This document shows positions 1 through 5,571 of a DNA stretch of 10,497 nt, piece after piece. The notes beneath the pieces were generated by a model. That model was not told the origin of the DNA. It saw only the letters and a program-made list of their open reading frames with translations, and did no database searches. The stretch spans positions 1 through 10,497 of the forward strand of contig DUUU01000159.1 of the NCBI GenBank assembly GCA_012841485.1, written 5' to 3'. This DNA is from Armatimonadota bacterium. GTDB taxonomy: Bacteria > Armatimonadota > JAAZEB01. The translations under genes and the position numbers were made by a program. Position 1 is the first letter of the stretch; each line of letters starts with the position of its first letter.

Positions 1-1175
1 CGCGCCACGTGCCGTCGCTCGCCGTGGAACGGGAGCACGAACCGGGGGCGCACCAGGTTATACATCATCTTCTGCTCATCCTGGTAGGCATGCCCGGAAA
101 CGTGGACCGGCGCCAGGGGATGGTAGACCACATCCGCACCCAAGCGAATGAGGTGGTTGATCGTGCGGTTCACCAGATCCTCGTTCCCCGGGATCGGTGT
201 GGCCGAGATGATCACCGTATCACCTGGCTGAATCTGTACCTTCTTGTGCTCCTCCGAAGCCATCAACGAGAGCGCCGACATCGGCTCGCCCTGGCTCCCC
301 GTCGTCAGGATGGTGACCTGATTGCCGGCAAGGAAGTCGATCTCCGGCACCGCGATGCGGGTATCGGCAGGCACGTCGAGGTAGCCAAGCTGGGATGCCA
401 TGTCGGTGTTTGCCGCCATGCTGCGCCCCAGGATCGCCACCTTGCGCCCGAAGTCGGCGGAGACCTGAATCGCCTGCTGGATACGGTGAATGTTCGATGC
501 GAACGTGGCGATGATCACCCGGCGCTCCGCGCGCCGGAAGACATCGTAGAAGGTCTGCCCGACAATCCGTTCCGAGGGCACATAGCCGGGCCGCTCCACG
601 TTGGTCGTATCGGTGATCAGGAGCAGCACGCCCTGATCGCCCAGGCGCTCGAAGCCGGCAAAGTCCGTCATCCGGCCATCCACCGGGGTGGGATCGAACT
701 TGAAGTCGCCGGTGTGGACGATGATGCCTTGCTCGGTATGGATGCCGAGGCCAATCCCATCGGGGATGCTGTGGCCGACGTGCATCGTGTCGATGGTGAA
801 CGGCCCGATCGTGACGGTCTCGCCCGCCTCGATGAGGTGCTTGGTCGTCTGATCCACCAGGCCCCACTCGGAGAGTTTGGCATCCACCAGGCCAAGGGTG
901 AGCCGCGTGCCCCAGATCGGCACGTTCAGGTCACGCAGGAGGTATGGCAGCGCGCCGATGTGGTCCTCATGGCCGTGGGTCAGGATGACACCACGCACCT
1001 TGTCGGCACGCTCGATGAGGTAGCGAAAATCGTTGATGACGATGTCGACCCCGAGCATATCGTTCTCGGGGAACATGAGCCCGCAGTCGACGATCAGGAT
1101 ATCATCGTCCTGCTCGACAATCGTCATATTCTTCCCAATCTCGGCAACGCCCCCGAGCGGGATCACACGAAGCAT
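1..1175 (-). CDS. rnj: Ribonuclease J (metallo-beta-lactamase/beta-CASP), C-terminus cut by window edge
   Basis: RNase J is a cytoplasmic zinc-dependent nuclease with 5'-to-3' exo- and endonuclease activity in mRNA decay and rRNA maturation. The 391 codons present cover the metallo-beta-lactamase core and most of the beta-CASP domain of a protein usually about 550 residues long; the missing C-terminus lies beyond base 1. Visible motifs: N-terminal MLRVIPLGGVAEIGKNM, the zinc motif HGHEDH at residues 67-72, HVGHS with its metal-ligand His at 135, HTGDFKFD around 154-161, the beta-CASP signature TTGSQGEPMSAL at 291-302, SGHA at 360-363 and PFHGE at 382-386. The ATG at 1175-1173 is chosen because the protein begins exactly as the family does and an AGAGGA ribosome site sits about six bases upstream. 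It is transcribed away from thiD, after a long leader. Family assignment is secure; J1 and J2 type cannot be told apart here. Confidence 0.97.
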   Translation of the reverse strand, partial: MLRVIPLGGVAEIGKNMTIVEQDDDILIVDCGLMFPENDMLGVDIVINDFRYLIERADKVRGVILTHGHEDHIGALPYLLRDLNVPIWGTRLTLGLVDAKLSEWGLVDQTTKHLIEAGETVTIGPFTIDTMHVGHSIPDGIGLGIHTEQGIIVHTGDFKFDPTPVDGRMTDFAGFERLGDQGVLLLITDTTNVERPGYVPSERIVGQTFYDVFRRAERRVIIATFASNIHRIQQAIQVSADFGRKVAILGRSMAANTDMASQLGYLDVPADTRIAVPEIDFLAGNQVTILTTGSQGEPMSALSLMASEEHKKVQIQPGDTVIISATPIPGNEDLVNRTINHLIRLGADVVYHPLAPVHVSGHAYQDEQKMMYNLVRPRFVLPFHGERRHVA

Positions 1176-1207
1176 AGAGTCCTCTTGGCGGCCGTAGTGA
1201 GCTGTCA

Positions 1208-1231
1208 GGCGGAGGCCGGCCAGGCTCCGCC
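1208..1231 (-). repeat. Short inverted repeat in rnj leader
   Basis: GGCGGAG (1208-1214) and CTCCGCC (1225-1231) form a 7-bp stem with a 10-base loop that itself contains GGCCGGCC. It lies about 33 bases upstream of the rnj start codon. No T-tract follows on either strand, so it is not an obvious terminator. It could be a leader hairpin. Confidence 0.35.
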
Positions 1232-1274
1232 CCGGCGTTCGCGTTGGGGATGGCACCGCGAGGCAAGGTCGCCA

Positions 1275-1327
1275 CGCTGAGCGTAGCGAAACACCCCCCG
1301 AAAGGGAGATGCTTGGCTGCGCCCAGG
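1275..1327. repeat. Imperfect palindrome, probable dispersed repeat
   Basis: The left arm (1275-1293, CGCTGAGCGTAGCGAAACA) resembles the reverse complement of the right arm (1310-1327), with a CCC/GGG pairing around GAAA in the middle. Read on the minus strand, the right arm begins CATCCTGGGCGCAGCC. This resembles the CATCCTGAGCGCAGCGAAG elements scattered between genes in many high-GC genomes; that link is from memory, not from a search. It has no coding potential and sits inside the proposed rnj leader. Confidence 0.5.
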
Positions 1328-1382
1328 ATGACGGGCCACGATGGCGTCCGAACCCAAATGGAACACCCCTGCGCCCCTCGGG

Positions 1383-1421
1383 TCACTCACGGCGCTGCCG
1401 CCGACGAGCCCGGGAGCGCAT
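1383..1421 (-). CDS. Possible 12-residue Arg-rich leader peptide (doubtful)
   Basis: An ATG at 1421-1419 opens a 12-codon ORF (MRSRARRRQRRE, then TGA) within about 15 bases of the predicted rnj transcription start. Seven of its 12 residues are Arg. The ribosome site is weak: AGAAGG lies only one base from the ATG, and GGA lies about ten bases upstream at the very 5' end of the mRNA. It could be a translated leader affecting rnj, or a chance ORF in GC-rich DNA. Chance is more likely. Confidence 0.15.
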   Translation of the reverse strand: MRSRARRRQRRE

Positions 1422-1439
1422 GCCTTCTCGTTCCTCTAG

Positions 1440-1468
1440 ATTATAGCGGATCCCCCTGCGCGGATCAA
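1440..1468 (-). promoter_or_regulatory. Sigma70-type promoter for rnj
   Basis: On the minus strand, TTGATC (1468-1463) and TATAAT (1445-1440) are separated by exactly 17 bases. The -10 box is a perfect match to the housekeeping consensus and the -35 box matches four of six. It faces rnj and lies back to back with the thiD promoter, with about 60 bases between the two -35 boxes. The position is read directly; activity is inferred. Confidence 0.65.
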
Positions 1469-1530
1469 CAGAAGCCTCCCGCCGCACGAGCGCGCGCACT
1501 ACACCCTTCGACAGCGTGCCGACCGAGTGG

Positions 1531-1559
1531 TTGACCGCGGCCCTCAGAGATGCTATGAT
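1531..1559 (+). promoter_or_regulatory. Sigma70-type promoter for thiD
   Basis: TTGACC (1531-1536) and TATGAT (1554-1559) are separated by exactly 17 bases, with an extended -10 TG at 1551-1552. Each box matches five of six consensus bases. The predicted start near 1566 leaves a leader of only about 12 bases, almost all of it the GGAG ribosome site. There is therefore no room for a TPP riboswitch. Confidence 0.75.
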
Positions 1560-1577
1560 TGGACGCGGAGAGAGATG

Positions 1578-2375
1578 ATGCATATCGCTTTGACTATCGC
1601 CGGCTCCGACTCGGGTGGAGGCGCCGGCATCCAGGCCGATCTCAAGACTTTTGCCGCCTTTGGCGTCTTCGGCACCTCCGCTATCACGGCCATCACGGCC
1701 CAGAACACCCTCCGGGTGGAACGCGCGGATGCCCTCGATCCGACGCTGGTGGCGGCACAGATCCAGGCCGTTGCCACAGACCTACATCCACACGCCGCCA
1801 AGACCGGCATGCTTGCCAACGCCGCTCTCATCGATACGGTGGTCGCGTGCGTCACCGAGTTCAACCTGCACCCCCTGGTCGTCGATCCGGTGATGGTGGC
1901 CTCATCTGGCGACGTTCTGCTGCATCCCGATGCGGTCGCGGCTCTGCGCTCGCGGCTGCTCCCGCTCGCTGACCTGATCACCCCGAACCTGGCCGAAGCG
2001 GAGGTACTCACGGGCCGGCCGGTGAAGAACGAGGCCGAGATGCGCGCGGCTGCCATCGCGCTGGTGGAGATGGGAGCCAGCGCCGCGCTCGTCAAGGGCG
2101 GGCATCTCTCCGGAGATGAGATGGTCGATATCCTCTTTGATGGCGGCGAGTTTCACGCGTTCCGCGCGCGCCGCCTCCCGGCGGATAACCCGCACGGCAC
2201 GGGATGCACGCTCTCGGCGGCAATCGCCGCCGGGTTGGCCCGTGGCGTCTCCCTTCCCCTCGCCGTCTCGCGGGGCGTGGAGTATGTCCGCCAGGCAATC
2301 GAGACGGCACCCGGCCTGGGCCGCGGTCGCGGTCCTCTGAACCACTTCCCGGAGAGCTCCCCAAGAGAAGAGTAG
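1578..2375 (+). CDS. thiD: Hydroxymethylpyrimidine / phosphomethylpyrimidine kinase
   Basis: ThiD phosphorylates 4-amino-5-hydroxymethyl-2-methylpyrimidine and then its monophosphate with ATP. This gives HMP-PP, the pyrimidine half of thiamin, in the cytoplasm. The 265-residue product is full length for the ribokinase-like family. Visible motifs: AGSDSGGGAGIQADLKTF (residues 8-25, substrate binding), KTGML (75-79), DPVMVASSG (103-111), TPNLAEAEVL (135-144), and the anion-hole/ATP motif NPHGTGCTLSAAIAAG (204-219) with Cys210. It ends in the typical GPLNHF. The ATG at 1578 is preferred over the adjacent ATG at 1575 because GGAG (1567-1570) is then seven bases away. An in-frame start at 1527 is excluded because it lies upstream of the promoter -35 box. 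No other thi gene is in the window, and it seems to be transcribed alone. Confidence 0.96.
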   Translation: MHIALTIAGSDSGGGAGIQADLKTFAAFGVFGTSAITAITAQNTLRVERADALDPTLVAAQIQAVATDLHPHAAKTGMLANAALIDTVVACVTEFNLHPLVVDPVMVASSGDVLLHPDAVAALRSRLLPLADLITPNLAEAEVLTGRPVKNEAEMRAAAIALVEMGASAALVKGGHLSGDEMVDILFDGGEFHAFRARRLPADNPHGTGCTLSAAIAAGLARGVSLPLAVSRGVEYVRQAIETAPGLGRGRGPLNHFPESSPREE

Positions 2376-2391
2376 CCCGCTGTTTTCGAGG

Positions 2392-2439
2392 CCGGTGAGC
2401 GGGCGCGGCCAGACGGGGGCGCAGCGAACCCCTCACCGG
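2392..2439 (+). terminator. Loose inverted repeat after thiD, possible terminator
   Basis: CCGGTGAG (2392-2399) and CTCACCGG (2432-2439) are perfect 8-bp arms, 17 bases after the thiD stop. The loop is long (32 bases) and only a CTTT at 2451-2454 follows, some distance away. A factor-dependent terminator, or a palindrome of another kind, is as likely. Confidence 0.3.
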
Positions 2440-2478
2440 GCCCGGCCGACCTTTGCGGCATCTGCTCCACCTGTGGCG

Positions 2479-2506
2479 TTAAGCTCTGCTCCTTCCTTGC
2501 CGAATT
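2479..2506 (+). promoter_or_regulatory. Sigma28 (FliA)-type promoter upstream of fliK
   Basis: TTAAGCTC (2479-2486) and GCCGAATT (2499-2506) form a sigma28-like pair with 16 bases between TTAA and GCCG (15 if read from TAAG). It lies about 55 bases before fliK, in non-coding DNA. It shares TxAAGCT, the same 16-base spacing and TGCCGA with the element before fliN. The known sigma28 consensus is TAAA, 14-16 bases, GCCGATAW. The last three bases are off consensus. Confidence 0.5.
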
Positions 2507-2549
2507 CTGAGGTGGCGGTCCCTCAGGAGCGCCGGTGATACTTCGACCG

Positions 2550-2555
2550 AAGGAG
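2550..2555 (+). promoter_or_regulatory. Ribosome binding site that decides the fliK start
   Basis: AAGGAG lies one base before the ATG at 2557 but seven bases before the in-frame GTG at 2563. The spacing favours the GTG as the true start codon. Confidence 0.6.
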
Positions 2556-2562
2556 CATGCGA

Positions 2563-4560
2563 GTGGTGACCGTGCCGATAGAGCCTCCCATATCCGGCCA
2601 TTCCTTCCCTTCCGCGCTGCCCGCGCCTGTTACGGCCGATGCCGATTTCTCGCGGTTGCTTGAAGAGACTCTGATAGAGCCGGCCGTGGCGGCTTCCGTA
2701 CCCGTCGCGGACGTGGTCGTGAGTGAGGACGCGCTCCCCACTCACGCGGCAGTCGATGGGAACGCCCATCACACCGGCCGGGCGGAGGCGCGCCCCCGTG
2801 AAGGGCAACCGATATCGGATGCCGCGCGGCCCGTAACCGGCCCCGAGAAGAACCCTCCCGACGAGGAGGTGGACGCGCCGGCTCCTAACCCACCCATCGC
2901 GGATCAGGGTCCTGGGGAATTGGCAGCGCACGCTCTCCATCCGGCGCTATTGCCGGCGCCGATTCCCCAACCCGCTCCCGAGCGGGCCGCGCCTGCGACA
3001 AGCGACGCCGTGGCCAGCTCGCCAGATCGCTTGGTGGCGCGCGCACCGGACGCCATGCGCTCGCATCACCCGTGGGAGAGCCCAGACAGCCGTTCCACGC
3101 CAGTCGCGGGAGAGGAGAAGGCAGCACCGGCTCATGAGACTCGCGCCAGCGCGGGCACCGAAGCATTGGAAAATACCCCCTCGCGCGAGGCGCCGGCTCC
3201 AGCACAGACGACACCAGTCGAGACCGGAGGCAACAGCCGGGCGGTTCCAGAAACCGCTTCGGTTCACGTGGCATCCCAACCCACGGATAGCGCGCGAGAG
3301 GCCACTCCGGAGCGGCCCGGAACGCTTGCTCCAGCCCAGGAGTCACCAACCTCCATCCGCCCTGCGGATCCCTCTCCCGCGAGAGAGAGCATGGAGCCCT
3401 CGCGGATAGGGGAAGCACTCGTCGCGCCCGCGGCGCCAGAGCCATCCGGGCATCCGGCGGCGACCAGCACGGTGACCTCACCAGGGGCAAGCAACAAGCC
3501 AGCGGAGCCCCATCTCGCGCTGATCAACCGGGTCATCCCCCCGGAGGATCTCATCCTCGATCCGGACGCGGTTCCAGCGGCGAGCGCCACGAGTGCGGAC
3601 TCCCCCGACAGACCGGCGGGCCCTGACCCCGTGGAAACGGCGTGGGAACCACGACGGGCAATCCTGCAGGGCATCCGCGCCGCTTCTCGCAATCGCCCCG
3701 CAGAGGGTGCGGAGACCATATTGCCGGCGGGTCCAACGCAGCGCGAGGTGCCACTGACGGGCCGCGCCCCCGATGGCACGGCAGACAGCGCGCTCCGCTT
3801 CGTGGAGAGCACGGAGCATGCTCGGATCCCCGCTGGCGAGGAGACAGCACAAGCGGCGGCAGACCCGCGCGGGCGGGAACTCACCCTGCTTCGCGGCACG
3901 GTCCCCGTGCAGAACCTGCTGCATCCGCTTCCCGAAGACGCCTACTCCGCCGAAGCGGCGCGAGAGAATGACCCGACCGCCGACGTCCTTGCGGCGGAGA
4001 GGGGCGAGCCCGCGGACGCGCGCGACACCGTGAGTCTGCGTCCACAGCAGGGGGTTCTCGATCCGACACCGCTCACCAGTACCAGTCCCAGCGGGGCCGG
4101 GTCAGAGCGCGCCGCCACGCCCACGCTACGTGAGGGGCTCACGCTGGATGGCCCCGCGGAGCAGATCGTGACGGCGGCGCACCTGCGCCTGCGAGGCGAT
4201 GGCGGAACCGTGGACGTGCGCCTCGATCCCCCTGAACTGGGACAGATTCGTCTCCAGGTCACGCTGCAGGATGGCGTCCTGGTTGCCCGCCTGAGCGCCG
4301 AAACTGCGGCGGCGTGCCAACTACTCGAAGGCCAGGCCGGGGTGTTGCGCTCAGCGCTCCTCGATTGCGGGCTGCCGGTCCAGTCGTTGGAGATCAGCAT
4401 GGGCCTGGGGCATTCCGATGGCCACCCAGCCCAGGCGAATCAGGAGGAGACGCCCGGATGGGGCCGGCAGACTCCTGGCGAGTCTCTGCCACCCTCCCCT
4501 GCTCCATCAACGCCGCGGCACCCCTCGCCCCGGATCGCCGGGATCGACTACCTCGCATGA
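2563..4560 (+). CDS. fliK: Flagellar hook-length control protein FliK
   Basis: FliK is the secreted ruler of the flagellar export apparatus. It measures the hook and, through its C-terminal domain, switches FlhB from exporting hook to exporting filament subunits. The product is about 665 residues, long for FliK. Residues of about 30-530 are a Pro/Ala/Glu/Arg-rich low-complexity stretch with no recognisable domain, as expected for the extended ruler. The conserved Flg_hook domain (PF02120 type) is at about 530-622, with VRLDPPELGQIRLQV (core LDPPELG near 554-560, counted from the GTG) and the closing helix/strand LRSALLDCGLPVQSLEISMG. The GTG at 2563 fits the AAGGAG site better than the ATG at 2557. 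It follows a sigma28-like promoter. The usual downstream partner flgD is absent; a structured gap follows. Identification rests on the C-terminal domain plus context. Confidence 0.88.
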   Translation: MVTVPIEPPISGHSFPSALPAPVTADADFSRLLEETLIEPAVAASVPVADVVVSEDALPTHAAVDGNAHHTGRAEARPREGQPISDAARPVTGPEKNPPDEEVDAPAPNPPIADQGPGELAAHALHPALLPAPIPQPAPERAAPATSDAVASSPDRLVARAPDAMRSHHPWESPDSRSTPVAGEEKAAPAHETRASAGTEALENTPSREAPAPAQTTPVETGGNSRAVPETASVHVASQPTDSAREATPERPGTLAPAQESPTSIRPADPSPARESMEPSRIGEALVAPAAPEPSGHPAATSTVTSPGASNKPAEPHLALINRVIPPEDLILDPDAVPAASATSADSPDRPAGPDPVETAWEPRRAILQGIRAASRNRPAEGAETILPAGPTQREVPLTGRAPDGTADSALRFVESTEHARIPAGEETAQAAADPRGRELTLLRGTVPVQNLLHPLPEDAYSAEAARENDPTADVLAAERGEPADARDTVSLRPQQGVLDPTPLTSTSPSGAGSERAATPTLREGLTLDGPAEQIVTAAHLRLRGDGGTVDVRLDPPELGQIRLQVTLQDGVLVARLSAETAAACQLLEGQAGVLRSALLDCGLPVQSLEISMGLGHSDGHPAQANQEETPGWGRQTPGESLPPSPAPSTPRHPSPRIAGIDYLA

Positions 4561-4581
4561 GACGCTTTCGGGTTGAGCTGC

Positions 4582-4609
4582 TAAAGCTGGCGCGCCGGCC
4601 TGCCGATAC
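4582..4609 (+). promoter_or_regulatory. Sigma28 (FliA)-type promoter upstream of fliN
   Basis: TAAAGCTG (4582-4589) and GCCGATAC (4602-4609) are separated by 16 bases counted from TAAA to GCCG. The -35 TAAA is perfect and the -10 matches seven of eight bases of GCCGATAA. Of the few GCCGATA sites on this strand, this is the only one with a TAAA at a suitable distance. It begins 22 bases after the fliK stop and would drive fliN and the HD-GYP regulator. FliA is encoded 2 kb downstream. Confidence 0.62.
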
Positions 4610-4632
4610 AGAAAAGGGGCACCTCGGCTATC

Positions 4633-4683
4633 GGGTGGGGGGACATGGGCAGGCAGGGATGGGCGTGCGGGGTGGGCGCGGGG
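4633..4683 (+). other. G-tract run, potential RNA/DNA G-quadruplex
   Basis: At least seven runs of three or more G occur on the coding strand in 51 bases (at 4633, 4637, 4647, 4656, 4661, 4669, 4674 and 4680), every loop one to six bases long. This satisfies the usual G3+N1-7 quadruplex rule several times over. It lies in the proposed fliN leader. High GC content makes some such runs expected by chance. Confidence 0.5.
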
Positions 4684-4684
4684 A

Positions 4685-4700
4685 TCCGGGTCGACCCGGA
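4685..4700. repeat. 16-base perfect palindrome, operator-like
   Basis: TCCGGGTCGACCCGGA is a perfect palindrome with no spacer, two bases after the G-tract run and about 76 bases after the sigma28-like -10 box. With no loop it suits a dimeric DNA-binding protein better than an RNA hairpin. No regulator can be assigned. Confidence 0.45.
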
Positions 4701-4821
4701 GCGCGTGCCGCCTGCTCGCTGGGGCACACCCGGTCCCCCGGCGGTGCATGGGCGATGGCACGCTGCGACCGCCCCATGAAGGCGCCTATCCAGGAAGTCA
4801 TTCCCGGATCAGGGATCGCGT

Positions 4822-4851
4822 CTGTCCGGCCGTCACGCCGGACAGATTCTT
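4822..4851 (+). terminator. 9-bp stem-loop just upstream of fliN
   Basis: CTGTCCGGC (4822-4830) and GCCGGACAG (4837-4845) are perfect arms around the 6-base loop CGTCAC, followed by ATTCTT. The form is that of an intrinsic terminator with a weak U-tract. Only 11 bases separate its stem from the fliN ribosome site (4857-4862), which leaves no room for a promoter after it. It may therefore attenuate fliN or stabilise its message rather than end the fliK transcript. Confidence 0.5.
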
Positions 4852-4872
4852 AGGTAGAGGAGCTTGGGTACG

Positions 4873-5547
4873 ATGACGGATCAGCCTCTCAGCCAGGAGA
4901 TGATCGACGCGCTGCTGCAGCAGGCGGAGGGCGCCGGGCCGGCGCCTGCCGAGAGTTCAGAGAAGGCGGCGGCACCACAGCCGGGGGATGCGGCCCCGGC
5001 AGCGGAGGCCGCTGCCAGGGAACCAAGCGCCGATACCCCCTCCGAGACGGCCCCCGCGCCGCCCCCGGAGGCGAGCGCCGAAGAAGGGGCCGCCCCGAGC
5101 GAGACCCCATCCGATTCCTCCGCGCGCGCCGCAGCGTCAACCCTCCCCTATGATGTGCCTGGGCTCCAGATCACCCCACCCGAGCCAGATGCGGGGGATG
5201 CCGCGCGGGGCGGCGCCGGCAGCACGGCGGGGCCTTCCGTGCGTCCCGCGATCTTCTCCCCACTCCCGGCCTCGTCTACCCAGGCGGGTGGCTCCTCCAT
5301 CGATCTGCTGCTGGATGTGCCCCTTCAGGTGACGGTGGAGCTGGGCCGGACTCAACTCTCGGTGCGCGAAGTGCTGGGGCTTGGCACCGGTTCGGTCGTA
5401 GAGCTTGAGAAGCTGGCGGGAGAACCCGTCGATCTGCTGGTCAACAGCCGCCTGATCGCCCGCGGCGAGGTGGTGGTGATCGACGAGAGCTTCGGGGTGC
5501 GCGTCACGGAGATCGTGCGTTCGGGCGGCGCTACGCTGCACAGATAG
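4873..5547 (+). CDS. fliN: Flagellar motor switch protein FliN/FliY
   Basis: FliN is a component of the cytoplasmic C-ring that, with FliM and FliG, sets rotation direction and helps dock the export apparatus. The product has 224 residues. Residues 6-13 (LSQEMIDALL region) match the N-terminal peptide known in FliM and Bacillus FliY that binds phosphorylated CheY. About 120 residues of Ala/Pro/Glu-rich linker follow, then one SpoA/FliN domain at about 143-219 with LLLDVPLQVTVELGRTQLSV, GSVVELEKLAGEPVDLLVN and RGEVVVIDESFGVRVTEI. No CheC phosphatase domain is present, so it is not a full FliY. The ATG at 4873 is chosen over an in-frame TTG at 4864 because GAGGAG (4857-4862) is ten bases from the ATG, the same spacing as at fliA. 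The HD-GYP gene follows after 24 bases, so the two are probably co-transcribed. Confidence 0.93.
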   Translation: MTDQPLSQEMIDALLQQAEGAGPAPAESSEKAAAPQPGDAAPAAEAAAREPSADTPSETAPAPPPEASAEEGAAPSETPSDSSARAAASTLPYDVPGLQITPPEPDAGDAARGGAGSTAGPSVRPAIFSPLPASSTQAGGSSIDLLLDVPLQVTVELGRTQLSVREVLGLGTGSVVELEKLAGEPVDLLVNSRLIARGEVVVIDESFGVRVTEIVRSGGATLHR

Positions 5548-5571
5548 GAGTTTAGAGAAGGGGGATCCCTG

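Larger units (their letters stand above)
1176..1433 (-). other. Long 5' leader of rnj
   Basis: If transcription starts about seven bases after the minus-strand -10 box at 1445-1440, the rnj mRNA has a leader of about 260 nucleotides. It holds an imperfect palindrome (1275-1327), an inverted repeat with 7-bp arms (1208-1214 with 1225-1231), and a possible 12-residue Arg-rich ORF (1421-1383). No family-level gene is visible. The other ORFs crossing it are low-complexity and cut across the repeat. The leader length is inferred from the promoter call. Confidence 0.45.
4561..4872 (+). other. Structured non-coding gap between fliK and fliN
   Basis: These 312 bases hold a sigma28-like promoter (4582-4609), a chain of G-tracts (4633-4683), a 16-base perfect palindrome (4685-4700) and a 9-bp stem-loop (4822-4845) close to the fliN ribosome site. 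If the promoter is active, the fliN mRNA has a leader of about 250 bases. A 98-codon ORF (4557-4853) overlaps the fliK stop as ATGA. It is Gly/Arg-rich, lacks a ribosome site and runs through the promoter and stem-loop, so it is not called as a gene. No trace of flgD is visible. Confidence 0.5.

Noticed and set aside
9..1280. A 423-codon ORF on the plus strand
   Set aside because: It is antisense to rnj, whose minus-strand frame carries every RNase J motif. High GC content keeps the opposite frame open.
1527..1574. Upstream in-frame start for thiD
   Set aside because: It lies before the -35 box of the thiD promoter and adds 16-17 residues not seen in the family.
1560..1577. TPP riboswitch ahead of thiD
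   Set aside because: The predicted leader is only about 12 bases, and no thi-box sequence such as CTGAGA is seen.
4557..4853. 98-codon ORF overlapping the fliK stop as ATGA
   Set aside because: It is Gly/Arg-rich with no ribosome site or recognisable motif, and it runs through the predicted promoter, G-tracts, palindrome and stem-loop.
5030..5037. GCCGATAC inside fliN as a sigma28 -10 box
   Set aside because: It has no TAAA-like -35 at 14-16 bases and lies within coding sequence.
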